From NCBI GenBank assembly GCA_964030785.1, contig OZ034968.1:62517899-62581898 (forward strand): DNA of 64,000 bases, read 5' to 3'. This document shows, piece after piece, positions 34,729 through 46,239 of this stretch; within the stretch, counting starts at the first letter, position 1; every line of letters starts with the position of its first letter. The notes under the pieces are model-generated. The model did not search any database, was not told the origin of the DNA, and worked only from the letters and a program-made list of their open reading frames with translations. Origin of the DNA: Siderastrea siderea (Eukaryota; Cnidaria; Anthozoa; Scleractinia; Rhizangiidae). A program made the translations under genes and the position numbers.

Positions 34729-34876
34729 AAAAAAAAGACAACAGCATTGGGCAACAAATTAGTCAAGACGGACAAGAAGAACAAGTGCATGGAAAGCAGG
34801 GATTATCTGCTGAACATTAGGTATCAAAGGCAGACACCAATGATGATTTTAAGATCCAAATTGTTATCTTACAAGT
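34729..34876 (+). other. Possible internal exon
   Basis: A good acceptor (tgtgtcttcacag|) is followed by an open frame reading TALGNKLVKTDKKNKCMESR and then DYLLNI, ending at a perfect donor (tacaagt|gtaagt). A lysine-rich helix followed by DYLLN-like residues recalls the F-BAR region of srGAP/FCHSD-type proteins, but the following residues do not fit. I could not find a partner exon, so the identity is only a guess. A weaker alternative donor (cattag|gtatca) would shorten the exon to the part that resembles F-BAR. Confidence 0.3.
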
Positions 34877-36635
34877 GTAAGTACTATGCACTAGCACAGC
34901 TCAGAATGGGACACATTTGACTACAACTACCAGAATCCTTCAGTTTTTCTTTTGTGATTAAGGGTTACCAACATGCCAGCCAGTCGCACGAGCAACACAA
35001 ACATGTAAGTCCACAATTCAGAAGAAAAAGGCTGAGGGTACAGCTGTAGAAATGGAGTAAATTGAGAAATTCAATTGAGTCAGCAAGTCCACAGCGGTCA
35101 AACACTTTATGGAAGCCTAAGCAAACTGTCATAATTTTATAACAGTTGCTGAGTTCAGCAGTGTACATGTACATGTAAGAACATTGTATGTCGTGCTCGA
35201 TTTAGATGTTTTGACTTACTCTTACATCTGTTGCACCACTGCAAATGTACCTATTTAGACAGTACAAGTTTGTTGTATGCAACATGCTAACAAAAAGCCT
35301 ACTGTGCTCGTTGTTTTGTGGGAATCAAAGCTACATTTTTATCATGACTGTTTCCATGACCAAAACAAAACAAAACAATTCCAGGATGAAGACAGATAAA
35401 TTAAAGAGCAATCGAGAAGAGAAATGACCTTCATAATCAAAGGAAATTGCTGCCTCACTGGTCTGAGTAATCGAAGATAGGGAAAGAAAACTACAGTAGG
35501 ATTAATATTAATATTATACTGTGCCTTGCATGTGACTATGTGCCTTGCATCTTGCACTCTTGGCTCGCTAACAAACATGCCTCACTGACTCACTCGTTGT
35601 TCATACACCCAAATTAGGTCCATTGTCATGAAACTTCACTGGGATTGCACAATTTTAATAAGAAAGGAAAAACTAATTTGATTGTGGTAGTTGTAGTCAA
35701 TGATGCCATCATGCAAATGTCCTACAATTGTTAATGAAACAGACTATGCCAATCCAAAAAAAGAATGCAATCCTTATGCTTGCACTGTTCCTGGAGACGC
35801 TAAACCCTTTACATTTTCAAAGAAAAACTGCTGACAACAAAAATTGGTTCTAAAGTAGTCAATATTTGGCCTTGTTAATGCAATTCCATAAAAAGCAACC
35901 TAATAAGCTAGCATGTGTGGGCTGGATTTGGGCCCACACATTTCTTTTGGTTCATTTAGCATGTGTACATGTGCTGTGCCCAGTTCCCTCTTTGATCACA
36001 ATTTGAAGGCATCGTGGTTGTTGTATTTAAAGTGGCATGTTTGGTCATTTCCTGTGGCTCTAAGGGTGTTTGCAAGACCCAATGATTTGAATGATTTTTA
36101 ATCATAAAACACACCACTGGATTTCATTTCATGTACTGAATAAGTCTTTTGGGTAAGCTCATTTTGGACTTGTTTTGCTGCATACAACTACCATGATGCA
36201 CCAATAGCATGTTTATAGAGGGAACTGAACATTCAAAAATTATTCATTTTCACTTGAGTATTCACTAAGATGTTTTCATAATTTTTCAATCAAATCAAGC
36301 ATAAAATTATGGTTACTAATTGACTGAGGTCAGGTTGGATGGGAAAATATATGGCGCTTGATCTTGGTGCACAAGCCTTTGCTTCCCAGTTGTCAACCCA
36401 AAGGCCTTTCATCAAATGTTTCCCACCCAGCCTTCTCATTCAGTTAACAGGTCATTGGGATCAGTGTTCATATGAAAAACTAACTGCTCAGCTGCCTACT
36501 TTACAGTTCTTGTCATAACATCATTCAAGCATGTAAGTGGAATTTGGAGACACTGTTTTTTCACTACATTACTGCACTAGCCTGATAATAAGCTCTTCCA
36601 CTGAAATTTAATGTCATTATATATACATGTAATGC
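34877..36635. other. No gene recognised
   Basis: AT-rich sequence, possibly intron or intergenic. Frames at 34965-35174, 35245-35427, 35342-35578 and 35913-36101 have no family features. Confidence 0.5.
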
Positions 36636-37003
36636 ATCAGTCAGTTCCAGCAGTGCCCATCCCCATCCCCACCCCCCCCCCCCCCCCCCACTCGCAGGCA
36701 TGAGTGGGGCATTTCTCCTATTGTCCCTCACGGGGCCAGGCATTAGTCTACCCCAGGGCATTTGCCATCCCATGATTTTCATGTCACAGTACTGTAACTT
36801 CCTTTTAGTGATAACTTCATTGGGCAAGTTCAATTTAGCTTTGATTACTGGAATGAAGGTAAGCCCAAAAACTAAGAAATTAACAGACATGTATTTTTCT
36901 TTTACCTTAGCTGGGGGCATTTGCCAGGTTGTTCTTTAAAAATCCTAATGCCCAGGGGTTGACCTGTTGAAGGGGGGAATGAGCACTGCTGGAAATGACT
37001 GAT
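36636..37003. mobile_element. 368-bp MITE with C-rich subterminal run
   Basis: The left end atcagtcagttccagcagtg and the reverse complement of the right end atcagtcatttccagcagtg differ at one base and continue as yccat/tcatt. A C18 run and cccatccccatcccc follow the left end, and a ggcatgagtggggcatt block resembles the inner part of the element at 32.9-33.9 kb. No clear TSD. The 118-codon minus frame here is driven by the C run (poly-Gly/Trp) and is rejected. Confidence 0.6.
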
Positions 37004-37902
37004 TCATAATTAATTGCTGCTGGTGCACTTAGTTGTAAGCAGTGAAAAGTGCATTCTGTTGAAGAATCTCTTACCTGTAAGACATTCAGAAAATAGATCA
37101 GAGCACAGTTGCTTAAAACAGGATTAAGCTAACCCAGGGTTAGTATCAGTTTTGAATTCAAGCTTGTAGCTTATGATGTGGATACCTGTTAATTCTTTTT
37201 GTTCAAACTACAACTACAAATAAGCAGTAGAAACGGTTTCAAAAAAAGAGATAAAGAATCATTTGTTAAACTTTTTACCCCTGTGTTAGCCTTAACCAGC
37301 TTTCAAACAACTATGCAGTTTAGCTCTTGCAAAGCTTTCCAGTGAAACATGTGACTCTGCTTTTCCCACCCTTACTTTGTTGACGAAAGTGTCATTAGTT
37401 GTGCAATTTTAGTATTCTTACACTTAAGGTGGCAGTTTTTACAAAAGAGAAATTGATTAGTTATGACACTTTGACCTGGTAATGAAAAAATAAGAATTTG
37501 TTGGTCACCACTGATTACAATTCAAGAAACTGATCGTTTTGTGTTATAGTGTGCTGTTAGTTTTGTGACCACAAAAATTGGTTTGATATTGTACATTTGA
37601 ATTAATAATTGCAAGTAGAACTGTACTTGAAATAGGGAACTTGGGTGCATTAGTTGATATACAAAAACTTTGGTGATAATACATGTATTTAGCCCTTAAA
37701 ATTATCTTTACGGTCAGCTAAATTAACTGTTGCTTCTAAAAAGACTAACACTCCCTGAAATAAGAATAAATATTGGCATTTTGCTGAACATGCTTTAGAG
37801 TACAGTTGTTGTCGCTGTTATTGTTAAGTTTTGCCTAAAAGAGCAAGCAAATGTGACCAACGGAAAGCAAACCTGGCATTTTTGTCATATTTCCTTTTCA
37901 GG
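37004..37902. other. No gene recognised
   Basis: AT-rich sequence without supported features. Confidence 0.5.
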
Positions 37903-39088
37903 TAAAACCATCTTTTCGTGCAGTATATACACTGTATTTGACCGTGCTTCATAATTACTTTTGAGTGAATTTGTCTTAAATGTGTACAAATTTATCACGT
38001 TTGCTACGGTATGTAAATATGGAGCAAAGACCTGTATTCACCTTCTTTGCTTCACTGGTAAATGTGGCCCAAACACGAGATTTGATTCATGTGCAAATAT
38101 GACCAAAGAAAAAATTAACATGGCATTTCCTTCATATTTGCTATCCATGTAAACATCGAGTAAAAGCGGTATTTACCATCTTTGCTTTGTTTATAAATGT
38201 GGTGCAAACACGTCATTTGATTTATGTGCAGATATGGCCAAAGTAAAGCAAACATGGCATTTGCTTCATATTTGCTATCCATGTAAACATCGAGTAAACG
38301 CGGTATTTACCATCTTTGCTTTGCTTGTAAAAGTAGTGCAAACACGTCATTTGATGTACGTGCAGATATGGCCAAAGCAAAACAAACATGGCATTTGCTT
38401 CATATTTGCTATCCATGTAAACATCGAGTAAACGCGGTATTTACCATCTTTGCTTTGTTTGTAAATGTGGTGCAAAGATGTCATTTGATGTACGTGCAGA
38501 TATGACCAAAGTAAAGCAAACGTGGTAATTGCTTCATATTTGCTGTCCACGTAAACATCGAGTAAACGCGGTATTTACCATCTTTGCTTTGTTTGTAAAT
38601 GTGGTGCAAAGACGTCATTTGATTTACGTGCAGATATGACCAAAGTAAAGCAAACATGGCATTTGCTTCATATTTGCTGTCCAGGTAACTATCGAGTAAA
38701 CGCGGTATTTACCAACTTTGCTTTGCTTGCAAATGTGCTCCAAACACAAAATTTGACTGATGTGCAAATATTATCAAAGTACAGCAAACATGGTATTTGG
38801 TTCATATTTGCCACCCATGCAAATCCATCTTTTGGGGCAGCAAATATTTAACTTCACTTCATAATTACTGTAGGAGTAAATCCGTCTCAAATGTGTACTT
38901 CCTGTTCACATTTGCTACGTTGCATAAATATCGAGTAAACGCGGTATTTACCATATTTGCTTTTCATGCAAATGTGGTGCAAACATGACATTTGAATTTG
39001 ACCAAATATGATCAAATTTAATCATTTATGGTATTTACTTCATATTTGCTGCGATTTTGCTATCCTTGTAAATCCGTTTTTTCGTGCA
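37903..39088. repeat. 134-bp tandem array with divergent flanking units
   Basis: Units start at 38076, 38211, 38345, 38479, 38613 and 38747, with spacing 135, 134, 134, 134 and 134. The core unit reads cgtcatttgatttacgtgca, gatatgaccaaagtaaagca, aacatggcatttgcttc, tatttgctatccatgtaaac, atcgagtaaacgcggtattt, accatctttgctttg. Flanks at 37903-38070 and 38812-38980 are alignable with each other (cttcataattact, aaatgtgtac, catttgctac). The array closes with gtaaatccgttttttcgtgc near 39068, whose inverse starts the repeat at 8397. It is probably the inside of a non-autonomous transposon amplified in tandem. Confidence 0.8.
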
Positions 39089-39587
39089 GTGAGACAGCTT
39101 CAAACGACAATCAAATTCCCTGTCTGTTAGACTTTCTTCCAAATCCCCCAATGCAACACATACAACAACTTGCCCGCATCATTTTTATCTCAACCGACTC
39201 ATGAATGTTCTCACACTGAGACATGGCAGTGCACAGGCCCAGACTGAATGCAGTAGTTGCCACGAGAACAGCAGCAACACCGCAACTTTTTAGGGAAGGC
39301 TTGGCTTTTGCTATGCAAAAGTTTCGTCGCAGTAGGTCATTCAAGATCACGATGGCTGATTGATTGTTTATGACATTCTATGGGGGTGGGGACGGAAGAG
39401 AGTTTATGTTTTGACATTGGGTTTCTTGGGGACATGTCTGGGTTATTGTAATGCCGCCACGCTTATGTTTGGAGGTTGTTGACCCTAGAAAGAGTTAATC
39501 AGTCGATCAAAATTTCATGCCCGACCGATCGTCGTAGGCAACTATATTGGAGAGGGTTTTCGCATTATACGGATCAAAATACGCCAT
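39089..39587. other. No gene assigned; one weak minus-strand exon-like frame
   Basis: The minus frame 39111-39350 (79 codons) contains a hydrophobic stretch (CGVAAVLVATTAFSLGLCTA) that could be a membrane helix, and a cysteine-rich tail. It ends close to the array boundary. Splice signals are not convincing and no family was recognised. Confidence 0.25.
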
Positions 39588-39591
39588 TTAA

Positions 39592-40290
39592 GAGCCAATG
39601 TCCACTAAGACCGAGCGAAATCAAAAATATGTGGCACATGATGAAAAATCAAAATTCTCCGTTTTTCGCCCAGAGATACCTTATGGTAGCTCTAGAAACG
39701 CGGTGGCATTTTTTGTTGAGAAACTATTTTTAAACCTCCAAAAAATTTAAAAACCGTTACCGCACTACGTGTCTCTACAACCACCCCGAATAAACGCGAA
39801 TCATACCTTCTCGTAAACTTCGCTCAGTTTAATTCGCGTCATGGAAAAATCCTGTTTTGAGCTTAGAAATGTGCTGTTGAAGAGTTTACAAGTAATTTGA
39901 GTCAAATTATTTTTTTGTGGATTAATTTTGAAGGTCATGGCAGGCTGCTGAAAACCACTAAAATTCGCTTGCTTTGAATTCTTAATTTGGCACAGTTTTT
40001 CAAGAGAAAGTTTCCCTCCCCGGTAAAACACCGAATCACTTGAAATTCAGAATTCTTGAAAGAGGAAATGCCGTTCTTAAACCAGGTTTAAAAATTAGTT
40101 TCGGGCTTTTTATCAGCACCAAGTACAAACGCTCTCAAAATCCCGATAATTACAACATTAACACGTCAACAATTGGCACATACTTCCGACCAACTGACCG
40201 AAAATGTGGAGATTTCTTCTATTTTGGTTGGTATTCGGTTGTAATCCACAGCGGAAAGGTAATGTCTAGCTCACCTGAATATGATGTTGT
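39592..40290 (+). repeat. Left terminal inverted repeat of the 5.4-kb element
   Basis: Pairs with 44262-44961. The matched blocks run from the terminus to tctagctcacctgaat near 40266. The pairing contains several indels. A frame at 40040-40294 and its counterpart at 44354-44590 (minus) give alignable peptides, but most base differences change the residue. Confidence 0.75.
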
Positions 40291-40639
40291 CTAAATATCA
40301 GGTTCTGTGCGTACTCTTTCATAATAACCATCTTGGCGTCCGGGGTCAACAACATCACTGAAGCATCGCGTATTGGCAATCAACCCAAATGACGTATTTC
40401 CATCGCGCCTCGTTTTGTTAAAATCAAGAACCTTCAGGAATAAAATGATTTTTGCCTTATTTGAACTTCAAAACAGTTTTCTCCTATAAGACTTCTTTTC
40501 TTGATCGGTATTCGTTGCAAAATTTTGAAACGATAATTTCTTGCCGAAAGCTTTACACAAGCCTGTTTAGTTTGAGTCACGCAACAAATGTCACGCACTT
40601 GATTTTACCTGACGTCGGGTTTGACCTTGGAGGGGGAAA

Positions 40640-40710
40640 TGCACAGGAAACAAAAAAAAAAAGACGCACAAAAAAAAAACAACAAAAAAAAACAAGCAAA
40701 CAAAAACAAA
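40640..40710. repeat. A-rich low-complexity tract
   Basis: Runs of A broken by single C or G. The lysine-rich frames it creates at 40452-40772 and 40621-40806 are artefacts. Confidence 0.8.
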
Positions 40711-40750
40711 GCAATGAGAACTTTGAAAACCTGTGGACCCAAGACCCGAT

Positions 40751-41219
40751 TACCGTCAACTGCTGCTTATAAGCCCTGGGCTTACACGTCTTATACAACT
40801 TTGTAAGGGGTTTTGGGTGGGCTTATAAACGGAGGGGCTTATATCAGGGGGGGGGGGGGTGGGCGTATAAGTTTCGAAATGAGCCACAGCAGTGTTGATC
40901 GAAATACGTTTTTAATTTACCAGTTTTTAATTAACCTTTGAAACGTCATAATAAATAGAATTCATTTCAATTTTAACAACAAAATCGAAACTGTAACAAC
41001 ACGAACGTAACCGGAACGTAACAAAACAGAAGCTCAGAGTTCATCCTCACAGTGTTCTGTGAGAGTGCTTAATATTAAGGAAACAGGGAAAACTAGATGG
41101 CGACTTATATCCGGGGGGAGCTTATAACCGGATGCATTTTTTTGTTTACAGGTAGATGGGCCTATAACCGGGGGGGGGGGCTTGTAAGCGGTTGGGCTTA
41201 TAAGTGGCAGTTTACGGTA
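40751..41219. mobile_element. 465-bp nested MITE, 'cttataagccc' family
   Basis: The element 40753-41217 is flanked by TA. The left end ccgtcaactgctgcttataa and the reverse complement of the right end ccgtaaactgccacttataa match except at three positions, and gccc follows in both. G-rich blocks alternate with cttataa blocks inside. It is inserted within the TTAA element, so it is younger. A related copy lies at 48598-49080 in the opposite orientation. Confidence 0.75.
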
Positions 41220-42017
41220 TTTGTGTATTTATCAGTATCATTAGAGGCAGTGAAGCCTTGCCAAAACCTTGCCTTTTACTAGGGCTTTGAAAAAGAAATT
41301 ATTAGGTCTCTATGTATTGGTCTTCAAAAATTGGTCAAGACAGGAGTAAGAATGTAAAAATGTATGTTGAGTTTACTCAAGCCCAAACCGGGGATGTGGC
41401 CAGGGGTGCCGGAACCGTCCTTTTCGTTCTTTATAAGCTTGTCAAACCATTTTACGGCAAACCTAGCGGATTACACTTTTATACTTGAAAGTCAAAATTA
41501 AGTTGAGTTTGAAACTCAACTCCTGTTGAAATTCACCATGACAAGGAGTCCTAATGTTCAATCTCTTCACGGTGGCTCAATTTACCTTATCAACTCGGTT
41601 GATAAATACAAAGTTTTGTGTTTCGCTTCCCCACCGATGCAGCACCACAGTTTCTCTAGAAACTCCCTTGTTTGTTAGGTGACAGTTGGTTGTGTGATAT
41701 TTCTCCGCCTTCTCACGGTTGAGGAGAACGAGCTCGGTTTCGCTTAGAGCACTGCTATGGACGGTAGACCATCAGATGACAGGGCCTTAGATTTCAGCGC
41801 AGATATTGGTCTTATAAGTCCCATGCCATATGCTCTTCATACACGGACGGATTCCTTCTTTAGAAAACTGTATATTCGAGAGCATGCTCACACCATCGAT
41901 CTTCCAAGTAGCAACTAAAGGGCTTGCAATGGACACGCACCGGATGACACTTAAGGATGGTTCTCCATCGGGATCTTGATATCGTGTCTGGAGTTTAGGA
42001 GGATAAATGTACCCGAC

Positions 42018-42356
42018 TTAGTCTCCGCCGGCCTTGCGGTCGCAGGCTCCCTTCCCTCCATGGGGAGGAAACGGAGCCAGGAGCTTGAACACCACGCCCA
42101 GCTCTGCTCCTAGTACTCCTGCGCAAACTATGGTGGCCCTGCAGGCCCTGCAGTGGTAGCAGCCAGCGCTGTCTTGCCGGAAGCCGACTGTCTTCAGGGC
42201 TGGTATGGTAGTGTTAATCTGCTTAATGACGTCTGCCATCACAGCGACGAATGCACGAAAGTGGGTACGATAAAAAGGTGTACTTACCAGAGCCCACTGG
42301 CAGGAAGACACCAATGTGTTGCAAAATAGCTTTAGACTCCGACTTGCCAATTCCAC
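42018..42356 (-). pseudogene. Transposase-like gene fragment
   Basis: The minus frame (112 codons) contains FVAVMADVIKQ, then TVGFRQDSAGCYHC, TIVCAG and GGKGACDRKAG. I recognise the order RQD-AGCYHC ... TIVCAG ... GGKGACDRKA from a protein family repeated in cnidarian genomes that behaves as a transposable-element protein. The aspartates in RQD and CDRK are plausible RNase-H-fold catalytic positions; that is inference. A donor (ggctctg|gtaagt) lies within the reading at about 42290, suggesting that upstream exons once existed. The frame stops soon after CDRKAGGD, and no continuation of normal length remains. It sits inside the TTAA-flanked element and is its likely transposase remnant. Confidence 0.6.
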
Positions 42357-43434
42357 AGTCTGCTTTTCTCATTTTCCCGTTTGAGGCATACTTAGACAGC
42401 CCTGGTAGAACTCAATATGACCAAGGTCGATTAGTTCCCTCTGCGCTATTCCCAGACAAGAGCGATGGGCTGGGCAAATGGTCCATGTTAAGAATACTAA
42501 TTAAAAATACTATTGTGTGTGCTAAAAGAAAATCAACGAAGCTCAACTTCTGGGTGGATATTGCTGATTCCAACACTGCAAGTGTGACCCGAAAAGTCTT
42601 TTTTTGCAACTGGAACAGCAACTGCTTGTTCATATCGCTTGTAAGAGGCGCAAACGCCTGCAACTAGTTTCTGAAAAGAATAAGTGACCTCTATTCGCAG
42701 CCAAGGGAGATAACGGTTCGATTGGCTATTGTACTCGGTGACAGGGGTCCTGACTGCGAGAACTCCAAAGAACCTATCCTTTTGCAATGGCGCAATATAG
42801 AGGAAGCGCTCTACAACTACTGCGTGTTAAATCTGCGTGTGAAATCACGCCTGATTTCCAACAAGAAAATTATTTCCGCAAATGGCAGCTTCTCGAGGCG
42901 CCTTCTTCGACGCAACACTGGTGGCTTGCAAATAATACTGAAATCCTTCACCGTGAAATTAATTAGACTGTGGGAAAAATATCCTAAAATACATTCATGC
43001 TAGGGAATATTCTTGTCTTGAAAAGTCGAACTCTGCAGTAAGATATAAAAAAAACATATCGATGTTTGCTATTTTAGACTATGATCGGAAGCTAATACTT
43101 TCTGCTTCTAGTGACCACGAGACAATTTTTTCCTCTCGCCAAAGCGTCACAAAATGTACATCTATGTAATCTGCAACTTGTTTTGCACAGGTCAGAATTG
43201 TGTGGTGAATAGTCCCGTCATATGTAGTATCACTCTATTTCACTAGTCAAAAGATATTTCAGGCATAACTTCCGCGGTGTAACATGACACCAAACAGGAG
43301 GACGGAATGTGAGTAAACAAACGCAGTAATGTAGCCAAGTGCAGGGTGGTAGCGAGGTATGTTTTTTCATCGCTGATCCCATTTTTGTACGCGAATTTCT
43401 GTTCCTTGATTCCAAAAGCGTGACCAAACATCTT

Positions 43435-43595
43435 CCCTGATCCCACAAATGTGATACAGCCTGATCCCTGAGCCCTATAAGAAACTGCTGATCCCGATCC
43501 CATGGTCTGTGATTCCTGATCCCAGGGCTGTGGTCCTAGATCCCACCCTTCTGATCCCCGCTCCCACCCCTTTGATCCCCGATCCTACATACCTC
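43435..43595. repeat. 'gatccc' minisatellite
   Basis: About nine copies of gatccc(c) separated by short irregular spacers. The minus frames crossing it (43230-43503) are repeat-derived. Confidence 0.8.
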
Positions 43596-44261
43596 GTTAC
43601 GACCCTGCAAGTGCTACGCATTGAAATCTCACGATTATAGAGAAAAGTGAACTTAAAATTTTCAGGGAACTTGTAAAAAACAAATGGATGCCTTCTTTGT
43701 TAACCTTCGATATGCTTTAGTTTAAATCATGGAAAAAAATTCAGCTATCTCGGTGGTTTGTTTTTACGTTGAGGTAGTTCGGCATCTGGGATGAAAACGG
43801 GAAACGGTCATTCCGGTCGAGTTGCTGAAACAAACGCCATCACTATTTACATCGCCTTCTACCTTGTACAATTTCTTTCATAGCGTAAGTTATCTCAGAC
43901 GTCCTAATCTTTCGATTTTTTTCCCATTTTTGCAATCTCATCACCAAAACCTATCCTGTGACTTGACCAGAACCCGTTGCGTGACAGACAAATTTAGTTA
44001 AATCAGACTATAATAACAGTGCGGTTTCTGAGATGAATGTGGAGACCACTGCAAAGCTATTAAGTTTCTTCAGGGAATTAACACTAAGAGATTTTAAAAA
44101 TTCATTTGCCATTCGTTAAGGGATGTGAATGTGATGGCGGAGTCGTTATTCATTAGTTGAAAGTCAATCTGGAGATACGAGGAGATAACGGTCGATTCCA
44201 CGCGTCAAGATGGCCCTTGGACAGTACACCTAAAACTTGACAAAACCTGGAATTTAAACAA

Positions 44262-44961
44262 AATCTTATTCAAGGTGAGCTAGATATGACCTTCATCCTG
44301 TACTTTTCATCCAAATACCGAAGGAAACAAGGTAAAAAATTCCAAGTTTTCGGCTATTCGGTCGGAGGCACGAGCCTATTGTTTGTACTGGTTGACAGGT
44401 TAATGTTGTCATTATAGGGATTTTGAGAGCGTTTGTACTCGCCGGCGCTGATAAAAAGCCCGAAACCAATTATTAAACCTGATTTTAGAATGGTATTCCG
44501 TCTTTCAGGAATTCTGAATTTCAAGTGATTTGGTGTTTTACCGGGGAGGAAAACTTTCTCTTGAAAAACTGTGCCAAATTGAGAATTCAAAGCAAGCGAA
44601 TTTTAGTGATTTTCAGCAGCTCGCCATGACCTTGAAAATTACTTCACAGATCTAAAACAGGCCTCAATTACTTCATACACACCTCAAAAGCAAACTTCCA
44701 CGCTTAAAATGGGGGCTTTCTGGGGTGCGAATCAAACAGAGCGAAGTCTACGAGAAGGTATAATACACGTTTATTTTTCGTGTTTACAGGACACGTGCGA
44801 CGTAAACGTGTAAAAGTTTTTTTTCGGGCTTGAAAAAATTTTTCAAGAAAAACCTCCGCCACTTTTCTTAGATTACCATAGGGTATCCGTGGAAAACTTA
44901 TGAGGGAATTTTATTTTTCATCATTTGCCGCCACTCGCTCGATGTTAGTGGACATCCCCTC
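44262..44961 (-). repeat. Right terminal inverted repeat of the 5.4-kb element
   Basis: Reverse-complement partner of 39592-40290. It begins inside at attcaaggtgagctagatat and ends at the terminus gttagtggacatcccctc before TTAA. Confidence 0.75.
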
Positions 44962-44965
44962 TTAA

Positions 44966-45878
44966 GCAGTGAAAACAAATGGGAAAGCTAACAATCGGAG
45001 GACTCAAAGCAACGAATCAATTGTTCATGACAGAATATAGCATTTTCCTCAAAGAGAAGGCTTATCCGAATGTAGGCAATGGTAAAATGAGGCATACATT
45101 TAAGGCCTTGGACTTCTTGAGGTCTTATAAAGACTTTTCTGAAAAAAAAAGGAAATCCCCAGAGTAAATTACACGCATGATAAAATTATGTATAATAAAA
45201 AAGATTCATTCAAAAGGAACCTTTAACCCCGGGCGTTTAGTTTAGGATCACTTTTCCACGAATAGTCACGCAAATACACAGATAACACAATTTTTAAAAC
45301 GCATGGCATTTCTTACTGTACTGTGAAATACTAAAAATGCGAGGGATGTAGGAGGATTCACAGGTTTAATTCTTACAACTACGGTTTGGTTCAAAAAGTC
45401 TCGAAAGGGTTTTTAGCCACATGCGCGTAGCCTTCGTACACACGACATGGCTAGAATGCACGCGTCAGAGAGGTGAATCTTCATTTTTAGTAAAAGTCGC
45501 CCGTGCACAATACCGGAAGTGAAACTGCGGTGTAAAATCGCTCGAACCGGAAGTAAAATGTGCACGAAACATTTGTTTCTACCTTAAAATTTTGCTCGGT
45601 GACCATTCTGTTTTTTTGGCATACATATAACATTAAGTGTGCCAATTCAAATAGAAGCGTTTGGAGGAAAGTTATTCAGTGGAATTTTTGTAATTCAAGA
45701 AACGACTTTTTCAGTATAACTTATACGTTGTACTGAATAACTTTTTGCCATAGCATCAGAGAAGTTAAAGAATTTAGGGAGCTTTCTAAAAATGCAATTA
45801 AAAGGGTAGGTCACCGAACTAGTTTTTCAGATAATCAGCAAAAACTGAAATTTTGAACTTATTTCGTGGACCTTTGGT
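44966..45878. other. No gene recognised
   Basis: The 62-codon frame at 44979-45167 lacks recognisable features. The sequence 45480-45560 repeats accggaagtraaa. Confidence 0.5.
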
Positions 45879-45904
45879 GTTCCCATGGCAACGGTATGAC
45901 GTCA
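45879..45904. promoter_or_regulatory. RFX X-box followed by a full CRE
   Basis: GTTCCCATGGCAAC (45879-45892) matches the 14-bp RFX X-box consensus GTTNCCATGGNAAC at every position. Four bases later comes the full palindromic CRE, TGACGTCA (45897-45904). The element order resembles the X1-X2 (RFX-CREB) module known from vertebrate MHC class II promoters. Upstream is AT-rich DNA and the TRIM-like pseudogene starts about 300 bp downstream. Whether the pair acts as a promoter here is unknown. Confidence 0.5.
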
Positions 45905-46239
45905 CAATCCGCTGTTAAGTATTGCCTGACAAAAGAGGTGTTAAGACATTCATAGTTTGGCCACATGGTCACAAAGAATTTTATTGTAATCTTTCCTAGT
46001 CTCAATAGTATTATAACAACTGAAAATTCTTTCGAGCCACCTCAAAGGTTTGCTGGTTTTCGTTCTTGCTATATTTATTTTTTGCAATTACGAAAACAGA
46101 TCACGCAAAATTAAGCTCATGAACCAAGTGGCTCACAAATTAACTCTAGCGTGTAACGGCTCATCATTGATTGTTATTTTTTCGTGTGTCAGTCCGTTCT
46201 CTTCACAGCTTGTTTAAAAGCTGCCAAAGAAAGAAGGCC

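Larger units (their letters stand above)
39588..44965. mobile_element. 5.4-kb TTAA-flanked DNA transposon (Kolobok-like), decayed
   Basis: The element body 39592-44961 lies between TTAA at 39588-39591 and 44962-44965. Its ends, gagccaatgtccactaag and the reverse complement of the right end, gaggggatgtccactaac, open TIRs of about 700 bp: 39592-40290 and 44262-44961. Shared blocks include accttctcgtaractt, gaattcttaatttggcacag and ggtaaaacaccraatcactt. TTAA target sites point to the Kolobok or piggyBac superfamily. Long TIRs and GAG termini lead me to prefer Kolobok, without proof. Inside are a transposase-like remnant (minus strand), a nested MITE at 40753-41217 and a gatccc repeat, so the element is old and inactive. 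Confidence 0.75.

Noticed and set aside
36564..36920. 118-codon minus frame with a Gly/Trp run
   Set aside because: Produced by the C18 run of a MITE.
39111..39350. Minus-strand exon with a possible membrane helix
   Set aside because: No convincing splice sites and no recognisable family; kept only as a note.
40040..40294. Protein conserved between the two TIRs of the 5.4-kb element
   Set aside because: Peptides from 40040-40294 and 44354-44590 align, but most base differences alter residues, so ordinary TIR homology is enough.
42251..42667. 138-codon plus frame
   Set aside because: It is antisense to the transposase-like reading, which carries recognisable motifs on the other strand.
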